From contig CAMFGH010000015.1 of assembly GCA_945949875.1 (NCBI GenBank), positions 1-38,676 of the forward strand: 38,676 nt of DNA, read 5' to 3'. Below are positions 17,504 to 25,078 of the stretch, piece by piece; positions within the stretch are counted from its first letter, which is position 1; every line of letters begins with the position of its first letter. Source of the stretch: an uncultured bacterium (GTDB taxonomy: Bacteria > Bacillota > Clostridia > Lachnospirales > Lachnospiraceae). The position numbers and the translations under genes are program-made. Under the pieces are notes generated by a model. That model was given only the letters and a program-made list of their open reading frames with translations, was not told where the DNA came from and did not search any database.

Positions 17504-18421
17504 ATGGCATCACAAGGCAATACCATTACTTATCCGGCATACGGAAAGATTAATCTGGGTCTGGATGTGGTAAGAAGATTGGAAAACGGATATCATGAAG
17601 TACGAATGATCATGCAGACCGTATCGCTACACGACGTTGTTACAATGAAAGTGCTAAATGAGGATGAGATCCGGATTCATACCAACAGCGGAAAAATTCC
17701 CTCTGATGAAAACAATCTGGCTTTCAAAGCAGCGAAACTGATGAAAGATCAGTATAACATTGCACAGGGAGTAGATATTTACATCGAAAAAAACATCCCT
17801 GTTGCTGCCGGAATGGCTGGAGGCAGTACCGACTGTGCAGCAGTTTTAAAGGGAATGAATGCACTGTTTGAACTGGGGCTTACCCAGAAGCAGCTCAGAG
17901 AAGAAGGCGTGAAACTGGGAGCCGATGTGCCCTACTGTATTATGGGAGGTACTGCACTTTCTGAAGGAATCGGAGAGGTGCTGACACCCATCAAAGAACC
18001 ACCGTCCTGCGTTCTTCTGCTGGCCAAACCGGACATCGATGTGTCAACAAAATATGTTTACCAGAATCTGAAACTGGATCAACTGGAAACCCATCCGGAT
18101 ATCGATGGGATGCTGGAGGATATTGAGAATCAGGATTTACAGGGTCTGTGCCATAAGATGAGTAACGTACTGGAAACCGTTACCGGTGAAAAATATCCGA
18201 TCATCGGGAAAATAGAGACCTGTATGAAAAATGCCGGCGCGCTGCAATCCATTATGAGCGGAAGCGGGCCGACAGTATTTGGCATATTTGATCAAAAAGA
18301 GAAAGCACAGGCTGCGGCAGATGAAATAACAGCAGGAGGCCTGGCCGGAGAAGTATATATTTCATCTTTCCGGTGTTCAGAAAGCCAGTGCTCAGAAAGG
18401 AAAAACAATGATGAATCATAA
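17504..18421 (+). CDS. ispE: 4-diphosphocytidyl-2-C-methyl-D-erythritol kinase
   Basis: IspE is the ATP-dependent kinase of the MEP isoprenoid pathway. The 305-aa GHMP kinase begins with the family pattern AYGKINLGLDVVRRLENGYHEV. It has the ATP-binding motif PVAAGMAGGSTDCAAVL (near residue 100) and the C-terminal motif MSGSGPTVFGIF. AAGGAG lies 9 nt before the ATG. Its 3' end overlaps the following gntR gene by 14 bp, so the two are translationally coupled. The upstream promoter carries a TTGTATACAA palindrome. Confidence 0.96.
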   Translation: MASQGNTITYPAYGKINLGLDVVRRLENGYHEVRMIMQTVSLHDVVTMKVLNEDEIRIHTNSGKIPSDENNLAFKAAKLMKDQYNIAQGVDIYIEKNIPVAAGMAGGSTDCAAVLKGMNALFELGLTQKQLREEGVKLGADVPYCIMGGTALSEGIGEVLTPIKEPPSCVLLLAKPDIDVSTKYVYQNLKLDQLETHPDIDGMLEDIENQDLQGLCHKMSNVLETVTGEKYPIIGKIETCMKNAGALQSIMSGSGPTVFGIFDQKEKAQAAADEITAGGLAGEVYISSFRCSESQCSERKNNDES

Positions 18422-19100
18422 TGTAGATACAGAAATAGATGAGCTGCTTCCACTCCGGGATGTGGTTTTCAAAAAACTCCGCAAGGCGATACTTACCGGA
18501 AATTTAAAGCCCGGTGAGCGTTTGATGGAGATTCATCTGGCAGAAAAACTGGGAGTAAGTCGCACACCAATCCGGGAAGCTATCCGAAAATTGGAACTGG
18601 AAGGGCTTGTTCAGATGATACCCAGACGTGGTGCTGTGGTGACAGAGATTACAGAAAAGAGCATGAAGGATGTGCTGGAAGTGCGCAGAGCCCTGGATGT
18701 GCTCAGTGTAGAGCTTGCCTGTGACCGAATCACAGGAGAGGAAAAAGAGATGCTGAGAAAAGCATGTCAGGATTTTGAAGACGCTACTAAAACAGGAAAT
18801 CTGAAAGAGATCGCAGAACAGGATGTGGCGTTTCATGATATCATTGTAGAAGCTACCAGAAATTCCAAGCTGATTCAGATTCTGCATAATCTTTCTGAGC
18901 AGATGTTCCGCTATCGTTTTGAATATATCAAAGATTTTGAACAGCACGATAATCTGGCCCAGGAGCATAGAGCGATTTATGACAGTATCATGCGCTGTGA
19001 CAAGGAAAAGGCAGCTGACCTTGCCAAAATACATGTGGATAATCAGGAAACAGCCATTATACGCCAGATCCGGATTGAGCATGATAGAAGACTTGTATGA
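18408..19100 (+). CDS. GntR-family transcriptional regulator, FCD (FadR-C) type
   Basis: This 230-aa regulator has an N-terminal winged helix-turn-helix (KLRKAILTGNLKPGERLME through LGVSRTPIREAIRKLELEGL) and a C-terminal all-helical FCD ligand domain. The FCD metal-site pattern is present: Asp and His in EQDVAFHDIIVEA, then histidines in EHRAIYDSIM and KIHVDNQ. Ligands of this family are usually carboxylates held by the bound metal. The gene overlaps ispE by 14 bp, and the operon promoter carries TTGTATACAA half-sites, so it probably regulates itself. A second copy upstream of the aconitase-family gene makes that gene a candidate target. The ligand is unknown. Confidence 0.9.
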   Translation: MMNHNVDTEIDELLPLRDVVFKKLRKAILTGNLKPGERLMEIHLAEKLGVSRTPIREAIRKLELEGLVQMIPRRGAVVTEITEKSMKDVLEVRRALDVLSVELACDRITGEEKEMLRKACQDFEDATKTGNLKEIAEQDVAFHDIIVEATRNSKLIQILHNLSEQMFRYRFEYIKDFEQHDNLAQEHRAIYDSIMRCDKEKAADLAKIHVDNQETAIIRQIRIEHDRRLV

Positions 19101-19111
19101 AAGGACAGAAA

Positions 19112-19149
19112 ATGGTCATACTCCTATTAACATAAAGGAGAATGACCAT
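19112..19149 (+). promoter_or_regulatory. Hairpin burying the Shine-Dalgarno and start codon of the 90-aa gene
   Basis: ATGGTCAT-A-CTCCT (19112-19125) is complementary to AGGAG-A-ATGACCAT (19136-19149), leaving a 10-nt loop. The stem is 13 bp with one A/A mismatch. It contains the Shine-Dalgarno AAGGAG (19135-19140; its first A lies in the loop) and the first two bases of the ATG at 19148. In the folded mRNA, ribosome access would be blocked. Confidence 0.7.
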
Positions 19150-19420
19150 GAAAAATATTTGGAAAGCCATGATAGCCTGGGGAACCGGCGTTATGCTGTC
19201 GGCAGGCTTTTGGGGAATTGTATTCCCTCAATATACTTTTACAACAGACTGTGTGGAAGTTGTAGAAGAGAAAGACCGGAATGATGCAGAAGGGACGGAA
19301 AGATCCTATGATCAGGATTCTCCGGCGGAAAATCTGTATTTTGACATCGGAAGTGCGGATACAGATCATATCCACATAAAATGCAGCATTCTGGAATGGA
19401 TTGGAGAAAAGAAAGAATGA
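19148..19420 (+). CDS. Small single-pass membrane protein of unknown function
   Basis: This 90-aa protein has one N-terminal hydrophobic segment (about residues 8-26, MIAWGTGVMLSAGFWGIVFP) followed by an acidic, polar tail rich in Glu/Asp. I do not recognise the family. ATG 19148 lies 7 nt after AAAGGAG; ATG 19142 is only one base from it and is unlikely. The last codon overlaps the murI start in an ATGA arrangement (murI ATG 19417, stop TGA 19418-19420), so the two are probably translationally coupled. The translation start is enclosed in a 13-bp hairpin. Confidence 0.65.
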   Translation: MKNIWKAMIAWGTGVMLSAGFWGIVFPQYTFTTDCVEVVEEKDRNDAEGTERSYDQDSPAENLYFDIGSADTDHIHIKCSILEWIGEKKE

Positions 19421-20241
19421 AAGATATTAGAGATGCATCCATAGGAGTATTTGATTCCGGTGTAGGCGGACTTACGGTGGTCAAAGAGATCATGCATCAG
19501 ATTCCGAATGAAAAAGTCATTTATTTTGGGGATACCGCAAGGGTTCCATATGGGAGCAAATCCAAAGAGACGATTACCAGATTTTCCAGACAGATCGTTC
19601 GTTTTTTGAAGGCACAGGACGTGAAAGCAATTGTAGTTGCGTGCAATACTGCCAGTGCTTTTGCCCTGGAGGATATCAGCAAAGAAAGTGATATCCCTAT
19701 GATAGGTGTGGTAAAACCGGGTGCAAAAACCGCAGTAGAAGCCACCAAAAACCACAAAGTAGGTGTGATTGGTACCAGCGGAACGATTTCCAGTGAAACA
19801 TATACTACATATATCAAAGAACTGGATCCCCGGGTGGAAGTGATCGGAAAAGCCTGTCCGCTGTTTGTTCCTTTGGTGGAGGAAGGCCTGTGGGAGGACC
19901 CGGTCACCAATGAGATCGCAAGAAGATATCTGGCCAGTCTCATTGACAGCGGAATCGACACCCTGATTCTGGGCTGTACCCATTATCCGCTGATCCGCAA
20001 GACAGTTCAGAAGATCATGGGAGATCAGGTGACTTTGGTAAATCCGGCCTATGAGACTGCCCGGGAACTGAAAGCCCTATTGGAAAGGGAAAATCTGCTC
20101 AGCGATAAAGAGCCGGGACTTGGTACCAATATTCATCATTTCTATGTAAGTGACGGAGAAGAACGATTCCAGACATTTGCCAATTCAATCCTGAAATATG
20201 GTATTCTTTCGGCAAAGGTAATCAACATTGAAGAATACTAG
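19417..20241 (+). CDS. murI: Glutamate racemase
   Basis: MurI makes D-glutamate for peptidoglycan by cofactor-independent racemisation with two cysteines. The 274-aa protein has IGVFDSGVGGLTVV at the N-terminus and YFGDTARVPYGSKS. The catalytic cysteines are C76 (ACNTASA) and C187 (LGCTHYPL). ATG 19417 is preferred over the in-frame ATG 19381, because the protein then begins MKDIRDASIGVFDSG as in other MurI proteins and GGAG lies about 10 nt upstream. It overlaps the stop of the 90-aa gene. A DUF1934 gene follows 14 bp later. Confidence 0.96.
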   Translation: MKDIRDASIGVFDSGVGGLTVVKEIMHQIPNEKVIYFGDTARVPYGSKSKETITRFSRQIVRFLKAQDVKAIVVACNTASAFALEDISKESDIPMIGVVKPGAKTAVEATKNHKVGVIGTSGTISSETYTTYIKELDPRVEVIGKACPLFVPLVEEGLWEDPVTNEIARRYLASLIDSGIDTLILGCTHYPLIRKTVQKIMGDQVTLVNPAYETARELKALLERENLLSDKEPGLGTNIHHFYVSDGEERFQTFANSILKYGILSAKVINIEEY

Positions 20242-20255
20242 AAAGACAGAAAAGC

Positions 20256-20678
20256 ATGAAAAAACAGGTGTACATTGAAATCGTGAGCACGCAGGTGGGT
20301 GCAGATGGACAGAAGGAAATATTATCTTCTTCTGTAGAAGGTAATTTCTATGAAAAAGACGGGAAAAAATATGTCCTGTACGAGGAAAAAGCAGAGGGAA
20401 GCACAGAAACGGTAAAGAACAGGCTGCAGCTTACTGCGGATCAGATGAAGCTTAAAAAATCCGGTGCAGTAAACTGGGAAGCTTCTTTTGCCCAGGGAGA
20501 AAAATGGGAGGCGGACTACCGGACACCCTTTGGACCGATTCCCATGTCGGTACACACCCGGCAGCTGGAAAAGGAAGAAGAGGAAGACCGGATAAAGATA
20601 CGGGTCAAATACCGGCTGGAATCAGCCGGCGAGCATTTGTCTGACTGCGAAATGAATATCAAAATAGAGAGCAAATAA
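20256..20678 (+). CDS. DUF1934 (YwiB-like) domain protein
   Basis: This 140-aa protein is beta-rich and matches the DUF1934/YwiB pattern: KKQVYIEIVSTQ at the start, EGNFYEKDGKKYVLYEEK, and FGPIPMSVHTRQLE near residue 90, ending in a strand with alternating charged residues. The family has a lipocalin-like barrel fold and no established function. It starts 14 bp after murI and is probably in the same transcript. Its stop codon lies inside the left arm of the long palindrome 20664-20848. Confidence 0.82.
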   Translation: MKKQVYIEIVSTQVGADGQKEILSSSVEGNFYEKDGKKYVLYEEKAEGSTETVKNRLQLTADQMKLKKSGAVNWEASFAQGEKWEADYRTPFGPIPMSVHTRQLEKEEEEDRIKIRVKYRLESAGEHLSDCEMNIKIESK

Positions 20679-20848
20679 AATAAGAGCTGTCCCTGGCGTG
20701 AATCCGTTCCGCCAAGAGGCAGCTTTTCTTGTACCCAACTGCCCGCAGACTGAAAAAAACACCCTGCGGGCAGTTGGGCACAAAAAAGCTGCCTCTTGGC
20801 GGAGCGAATTCACGCCAGGGACAGCTCTTTCTTTTATTTGCTCTCTAT
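20664..20848. terminator. 185-nt near-perfect palindrome acting as a bidirectional terminator
   Basis: Left arm 20664-20748 is complementary to 20764-20848 over about 85 bp with only a handful of mismatches, around a 15-nt A-rich loop (20749-20763). Recognisable segments are GAGCTGTCCCTGGCGTGAAT, CCGCCAAGAGGCAGCTTTT and CCCAACTGCCCGCAG, each with its complement. It includes the last codons and stop codons of the two convergent genes. It is much longer than an ordinary terminator and may be a mobile palindromic repeat. Confidence 0.8.
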
Positions 20849-21324
20849 TTTACCTGCTTTACGCCGGCTTTTTCCTGCGCTTTTTCCAGCGCCTGTTTGA
20901 AACGACCTTTTTTCTTGGTCTCAACAACCTGGGTTTTACCATGCAGTCCTTTTACAGATGTAATATAAATACCACTGACAACTGCTTTTACTTCCTTCTT
21001 TACAGGAATGCTGTCGAAAATCTTTTCATCTGCAACCAGAGTCATGACCTGTGGTCCCACTTTCGCTTTTACAATAGGAAGCTTCGCCCGGCGCATAAGC
21101 TTTGGAGTGGAATCAATGACAGCCTGTGGCAGTCCGGATTCTTTCAGCTTCATACGTTTTTTGTCAATGATCAGCATGGATACGTTCTGCTTATATGCCT
21201 CAATCTGTTCCTGCTGCTCTGCCTGCTTTTTCTGAGCCCTTTTGCCAAGGAAATACAGAACAACAATAGCAGCGATTAAAATAACAAGTATAATAATAAG
21301 TACGATAGACCAAGTAGGGAACAT
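20845..21324 (-). CDS. Single-pass membrane protein of unknown function
   Basis: This 159-aa protein begins MFPTWSIVLIIILVIL with one strong membrane segment (about residues 5-27). A charged helical stretch (KRAQKKQAEQQEQIEAYKQ, possibly coiled) and a basic cytoplasmic-looking domain with a Lys-rich C-terminus follow. I do not recognise the family. The start at 21324 follows AAGGAGGAG at a normal distance on the minus strand; the longer frame to 21363 would put that site inside the coding region. It converges on the DUF1934 gene, and its stop codon lies in the right arm of the palindrome. Confidence 0.7.
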   Translation of the reverse strand: MFPTWSIVLIIILVILIAAIVVLYFLGKRAQKKQAEQQEQIEAYKQNVSMLIIDKKRMKLKESGLPQAVIDSTPKLMRRAKLPIVKAKVGPQVMTLVADEKIFDSIPVKKEVKAVVSGIYITSVKGLHGKTQVVETKKKGRFKQALEKAQEKAGVKQVK

Positions 21325-21516
21325 ATTGTACTCCTCCTTTACAATAATAAGATATTCTAGCATTTATTTCATGGAATAGCAAGATGAAACAACTTTGGGT
21401 TTTTACTGGAAATGCTTTTAAGAAAGCGGAAAGTGTGGTATAAATGTAATATATTGTGCTAAAAAGCTTATTTAAGTCGGGTTTTACCCTAAATATAGAA
21501 AGGAATGAGAAAATTG

Positions 21517-22581
21517 ATGAAAAGCAAATGGACAGCCCTATGCCTTGTGCTGGTATTAGTAGGGATTCTGGCGGGATGCGGAAATGAAGAATTAACAGCA
21601 GAAAGTCTGAAGGACGCAAAAGTAGAGAAATATGTCACAGTAAGTGATAGTTATAAAGGAATGCCGGTCACGGTGCAGGCAAGTACCACAGTAACCGATG
21701 CAGACGTGGAATATTATATTCAGAGAACCGCTCAGAATGTGGAAGAAATGCATATTACAGATACTTCCGTGGCAGTAAAACAGGGAGATGTGGTAAATAT
21801 CGATTATGCAGGGTCTGTGGACGGAGAATACTTTGAAGGTGGCACTGCGCAAAACCAGTTTTTGGAAATTGGTTCCGGTTCCTTTATTGCCGGCTTTGAA
21901 GATGGACTGGTTGGTGTAAAGGTCGGAGATTCTGTAGAACTGAATTTGACCTTCCCGGAACAGTATAAAGAAGATCTGGCAGGAAAAGACTGTGTATTTG
22001 AAGTAAAGGTAAATTATATCCTGAAAGAACTTACCGATGAGACTGTGGGATATCTGGACAGCGAATATACCAGCGCAGATCAGTACAGAGCTGATGTGAA
22101 AAAGGTTTTACAGTCCTATATGGACAGCCAGTATGATTATTCCGTAAAAAGCCAGCTGGCATCGGGACTTCTGAATGCATGCTCTTTTAAAGAGATACCG
22201 GAGTCACTGGTGGCAGATTTTGAGACAGATTTAAGAGAAGACCTTACCTTAAGTGCACAATCCTCCGGGCTCAGTCTGGAAGATTACATCATGAGCAGAT
22301 ACAATGTGACTGCCGAAGAAGTGGATTCAACCATTCGGACGCTGGCAGAAGGCTGCGCCAAAGAGGGACTGGCTTTACAGTATGTTGCCAATAAGGAAAA
22401 ACTGAAAGTAAATGACGAAGAACTGGAAGCAGAATTGCAGGAGGCTCTAAAACTTGGAGAATATGCGACCATGGAGGAACTGCTGTCTGCTGTCGGTGGC
22501 AGGGAAAAAGTAAGATGGAATCTGATGTATGATAAGGTATATGGATTCCTGGAAGAGAACGCACAGATTAGTGCAAATTAG
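21517..22581 (+). CDS. Trigger-factor-like peptidyl-prolyl isomerase lipoprotein
   Basis: This protein of about 354 aa is exported as a lipoprotein (LVLVLVGILAGCGNEE, lipobox LAGC). It has an FKBP-type isomerase domain (DVVNIDYAGSVDGEYFEGG, FIAGFEDGLVGVKVGD, LTFPEQYKEDLAGKD). The C-terminal helical arms are like those of trigger factor (IPESLVADFETDLREDL onward, VNDEELEAELQEAL). The ribosome-binding N-terminal domain of trigger factor is absent, so this is probably an extracytoplasmic folding factor. The start is uncertain: ATG 21505 directly abuts AGAAAGGA with no spacing, TTG 21514 is 9 nt away, and ATG 21517 is 12 nt away. Confidence 0.85.
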   Translation: MKSKWTALCLVLVLVGILAGCGNEELTAESLKDAKVEKYVTVSDSYKGMPVTVQASTTVTDADVEYYIQRTAQNVEEMHITDTSVAVKQGDVVNIDYAGSVDGEYFEGGTAQNQFLEIGSGSFIAGFEDGLVGVKVGDSVELNLTFPEQYKEDLAGKDCVFEVKVNYILKELTDETVGYLDSEYTSADQYRADVKKVLQSYMDSQYDYSVKSQLASGLLNACSFKEIPESLVADFETDLREDLTLSAQSSGLSLEDYIMSRYNVTAEEVDSTIRTLAEGCAKEGLALQYVANKEKLKVNDEELEAELQEALKLGEYATMEELLSAVGGREKVRWNLMYDKVYGFLEENAQISAN

Positions 22582-22608
22582 TGAAACCTGAATAAGGGAT
22601 GGAAATAC

Positions 22609-23832
22609 ATGAAGAGACGATGCCGTTCGGTGCTCAGTCTGCTGCTGCTCACCATATTACTTATGGGAAGCACAACGCAGGTATGGGCAGATACAATTGA
22701 AGAACTCCAAAAACAAATCATGGAAAGCCAGAAACAGCTGGATGCGCTGAATGGACAAATCGGCGGATTGCAGGAAGAACAGGATTTACTGGAAGAAGAG
22801 ATAGAAGATTTGGATTCAGAACTGATCAACTTATATACCGAAATCGGTGTTCTGGAAGATCAGATTACAGAAAAACAGGCTGAGATTACCGAGAAAGAAT
22901 CTGAAATCGAAGTGGCACAGGCCGATTATGATGCTGCAGTGGAACAGGAGCAACAGCAGTATGAAGCCATGAAGATCCGCATTAAATATATGTATGAGCA
23001 GGGAAATGAGTCCTATCTGGAACTGCTTTTGGAAAGCAAAGGCTTCAGTGATATGCTGAACAAAGTGGAGTATATAGAGGATCTGTATGAGTATGACCGG
23101 AAGATGCTGCTTAACTTTCAGGCCATCGAGGAAGAAATCGCTGTTTTGAAGGCCGGATTGGAAGAAGACAAGGCAATCCTGGAAAGTGATATGGCAAGCA
23201 TCGAAGAAGACAAAGCAGAGCTTGCTTCCCAGCAGAATTATTTAAATGGTATTCTGGCTCAGAAAAAGGCAGCCAGTGCAAATTATGATGCGGAAATTGC
23301 GGCAGCCCAGGCGCAGGCATCTGCTTATAAGAAACAGATTGCAGCGGATAATAAGAAAATTGCCCAGATTCAGGAAGAAGAGCGAAAACGTCTGGCTGCA
23401 AAAAACGGTACCTCAACCTATACACCCAGTGCATCAGCAGCCTCTACTGTAGCTGCAGCACAGGCCATCGTAGCAGCTTCCAGTGGCGGTTCTACCGGAA
23501 AAGCAATGGCAAACTATGGATGCCAGTTTATCGGAAACCCTTATGTTCCGGGAGGCACCAGCCTGACCAACGGTGCGGACTGCTCTGGATTTATTTTCCG
23601 AATATATGCAGACTTTGGGTATAAAGTGCCCAGAACATCCTGGCAGCTTCGCACGGTGGGAACAGAAGTAACCCTGGCAAGTGCAGAGCCGGGAGACATT
23701 GTCTGCTATGATGGACATGTTGGAATGTATATCGGCGGTGGGATGATCGTACATGCCAGCACCCAGAAAACAGGGATCAAAGTCAGCAATGCACAGTACA
23801 GACCGATCCTTACCATTCGACGGGTGGTGTAG
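22609..23832 (+). CDS. Secreted NlpC/P60 peptidoglycan hydrolase with PcsB-like coiled coil
   Basis: This 407-aa protein has a signal peptide (RSVLSLLLLTILLMGSTTQVWA, cleavage near residue 27). A long coiled-coil region (residues about 28-260, rich in Glu/Gln/Lys/Ala) and an Ala/Ser linker follow. The C-terminal NlpC/P60 domain has catalytic C325 (GADCSGFIFRIY), H370 (YDGHVGMYIGG) and H382 (IVHAST). The layout matches PcsB/CwlO-type division hydrolases, whose coiled coil is usually controlled by FtsEX. No ftsEX is nearby. It probably cleaves stem peptides in the wall. It follows the isomerase lipoprotein by 27 bp. Confidence 0.92.
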   Translation: MKRRCRSVLSLLLLTILLMGSTTQVWADTIEELQKQIMESQKQLDALNGQIGGLQEEQDLLEEEIEDLDSELINLYTEIGVLEDQITEKQAEITEKESEIEVAQADYDAAVEQEQQQYEAMKIRIKYMYEQGNESYLELLLESKGFSDMLNKVEYIEDLYEYDRKMLLNFQAIEEEIAVLKAGLEEDKAILESDMASIEEDKAELASQQNYLNGILAQKKAASANYDAEIAAAQAQASAYKKQIAADNKKIAQIQEEERKRLAAKNGTSTYTPSASAASTVAAAQAIVAASSGGSTGKAMANYGCQFIGNPYVPGGTSLTNGADCSGFIFRIYADFGYKVPRTSWQLRTVGTEVTLASAEPGDIVCYDGHVGMYIGGGMIVHASTQKTGIKVSNAQYRPILTIRRVV

Positions 23833-23864
23833 AAACAGAAATTTAATAAAAAACGAATAGGAGA

Positions 23865-23895
23865 AGCACAAGGTATGGAAGAATTATCTTGTGCT
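23865..23895 (+). terminator. Hairpin after the NlpC/P60 gene
   Basis: AGCACAAG (23865-23872) pairs with CTTGTGCT (23888-23895) and is followed by a short T-rich tract. It is a weaker terminator candidate than the one at 23919. Confidence 0.5.
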
Positions 23896-23918
23896 TTCTG
23901 CGAAATAGGGGCACAAAA

Positions 23919-23957
23919 AAAGTGATCGTTCCAGGGGGGAGGAGGGACGATCACTTT
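23919..23957. terminator. Bidirectional terminator between the NlpC/P60 and PHP genes
   Basis: AAAGTGATCGT (23919-23929) pairs with ACGATCACTTT (23947-23957) around a purine-rich loop. There is an A run before and a T-rich stretch after, which suits both converging genes. Confidence 0.8.
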
Positions 23958-23961
23958 CCTT

Positions 23962-24693
23962 TTATAACGGATAATGGTTAATATACTTGATAAAACGATC
24001 TGCATCATAACTCATGATCAGATGCTGGGGGAAATCCAGAGACTCCCGGAATGCACGAAGGAGAATTTCGGAACCTTTCACGTCTCCTACATGTTTGTAG
24101 CCATGGCTGTCACTGGAAAGCAGGACCGGAACGTCGTATACGCCGCACCAGTACAGCATATGTATGATATTGGGAATCGTGTTTCCACGATAACCGCCCG
24201 GCATAATGGAGGCATTATTGATTTCCATCATGACATGATGATCGGCTGCCTCTCTGGCTAACGCTTTGTAATCTACAGGATATTTCGCATCGTCGCAGTG
24301 GCCGATGATGCGGACTTTAGGCTGATCCATGGCATGGATGTATGCTTTTGTATTCTCACAAATATTTCCCGGCTTTATATTTTTGGTATGCATACTGATA
24401 ATGGCATAATCCATGCCGGACAGAATGCTCTTTTCTAAGTCTACTTTGCCGGAATGATCCAAAATATTCAGTTCGACTCCATACAACATACGAATTCCAC
24501 AGCGCTCTCTGGGTGCCATCTGCAGACTCCTGAAATAGGAAGGAGTGCCCGCACATAAAGTGGCAGGACCATGATCGGAAATGCCAAGCAGGGAAAGCCC
24601 TTTTTTTCTGGCAGCCATTGCCATGTCGGTAATGGTGCAGGTACTGCCATGACCGCTGGAAATGGAATGGGTATGTACATCAAATTGAATCAT
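23962..24693 (-). CDS. PHP-domain phosphoesterase (YcdX-like)
   Basis: This 243-aa protein of the PHP superfamily holds a multinuclear metal centre and hydrolyses phosphate esters. Visible metal motifs are DVHTHSISSGHG at the N-terminus, GISDHGP, YGVELNILDH, IISMHTKN, IIGHCDD, MEINNAS and SSDSHGYKHVGD. The order and spacing match the YcdX subgroup. The substrate is unknown. AAAGGG lies 7 nt before the ATG on the minus strand. It converges on the NlpC/P60 gene and diverges from the microcompartment locus. Confidence 0.9.
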   Translation of the reverse strand: MIQFDVHTHSISSGHGSTCTITDMAMAARKKGLSLLGISDHGPATLCAGTPSYFRSLQMAPRERCGIRMLYGVELNILDHSGKVDLEKSILSGMDYAIISMHTKNIKPGNICENTKAYIHAMDQPKVRIIGHCDDAKYPVDYKALAREAADHHVMMEINNASIMPGGYRGNTIPNIIHMLYWCGVYDVPVLLSSDSHGYKHVGDVKGSEILLRAFRESLDFPQHLIMSYDADRFIKYINHYPL

Positions 24694-24826
24694 GTAATAA
24701 CCCTTTCTGAACGAGCTGTGCCGGATATACTATGTCGGTTTAATGTGATAAAGAACCAAAATTCTATGGGCACAACACTCTATAAAACAGTATGTTACAA
24801 GTATGCTGATTTGTCAATAAAAACTA

Positions 24827-24863
24827 CACAAAACCACAAAAAATCTTTCACAAAACCACAAAA
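24827..24863. promoter_or_regulatory. Two 15-bp direct repeats upstream of the microcompartment promoter
   Basis: CACAAAACCACAAAA occurs exactly at 24827-24841 and 24849-24863, with starts 22 bp apart (about two helical turns). The second repeat ends 26 bp before the -35 box. A related motif lies at the same distance from the second promoter. Binding by the DeoR-family protein of the locus is an inference. Confidence 0.6.
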
Positions 24864-24889
24864 TACTATAAAAACAGGTGACGATTTTG

Positions 24890-24918
24890 TTGACTTCACA
24901 TTATGGCAGAGGTATAAT
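24890..24918 (+). promoter_or_regulatory. Predicted main promoter of the microcompartment locus
   Basis: TTGACT (24890-24895) and TATAAT (24913-24918) have a 17-bp spacer. The transcript would start near 24925, leaving a leader of about 155 nt before the diol dehydratase start at 25079. Confidence 0.75.
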
Positions 24919-24932
24919 ACCAGTATGTTGTG

Positions 24933-24976
24933 GCAGTAGCCTCTTTTGGGTATTTTGTCGAAAAGAGAGCCATTGC
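24933..24976 (+). promoter_or_regulatory. Stem-loop in the leader of the diol dehydratase mRNA
   Basis: GCAGTAGC-CTCTTTT (24933-24947) pairs with AAAAGAG-AGCCATTGC (24961-24976). The stem is about 15 bp with one bulge and wobble pairs, and the loop is 13 nt. No T run follows, so it is not a terminator as it stands. It may stabilise the transcript or bind a regulator. Confidence 0.45.
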
Positions 24977-25078
24977 GGAAGGAAAAGAGCATCACAGTCA
25001 AGACACAATAGGATACTACTTATATTGATTAAGGAAGAAAGTCCTGAAACCATACAGAGAAGACGGAGGAAGCGAAAG

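Noticed and set aside
20698-21279. A plus-strand open frame of 193 codons across the palindrome.
   Set aside because: It overlaps the well-supported minus-strand membrane protein gene and the palindrome arms, and the translation is low-quality (Phe/Leu-rich antisense pattern).
24827-24863. Direct repeats considered as the start of a CRISPR array.
   Set aside because: There are only two 15-bp units with a 7-bp gap and no cas genes. The position relative to a promoter indicates regulatory sites.
24878-25078. The dehydratase frame stays open 67 codons upstream of ATG 25079.
   Set aside because: That stretch contains the TTGACT/TATAAT promoter and leader stem-loop, lacks a ribosome-binding site at its start, and has no family similarity. 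GGAGG sits 9 nt before 25079.
24694-25078. Searched for a cobalamin riboswitch or ANTAR-type leader upstream of the locus.
   Set aside because: No recognisable cobalamin-riboswitch elements were seen, and the dehydratase does not need B12. Only one simple stem-loop was found.
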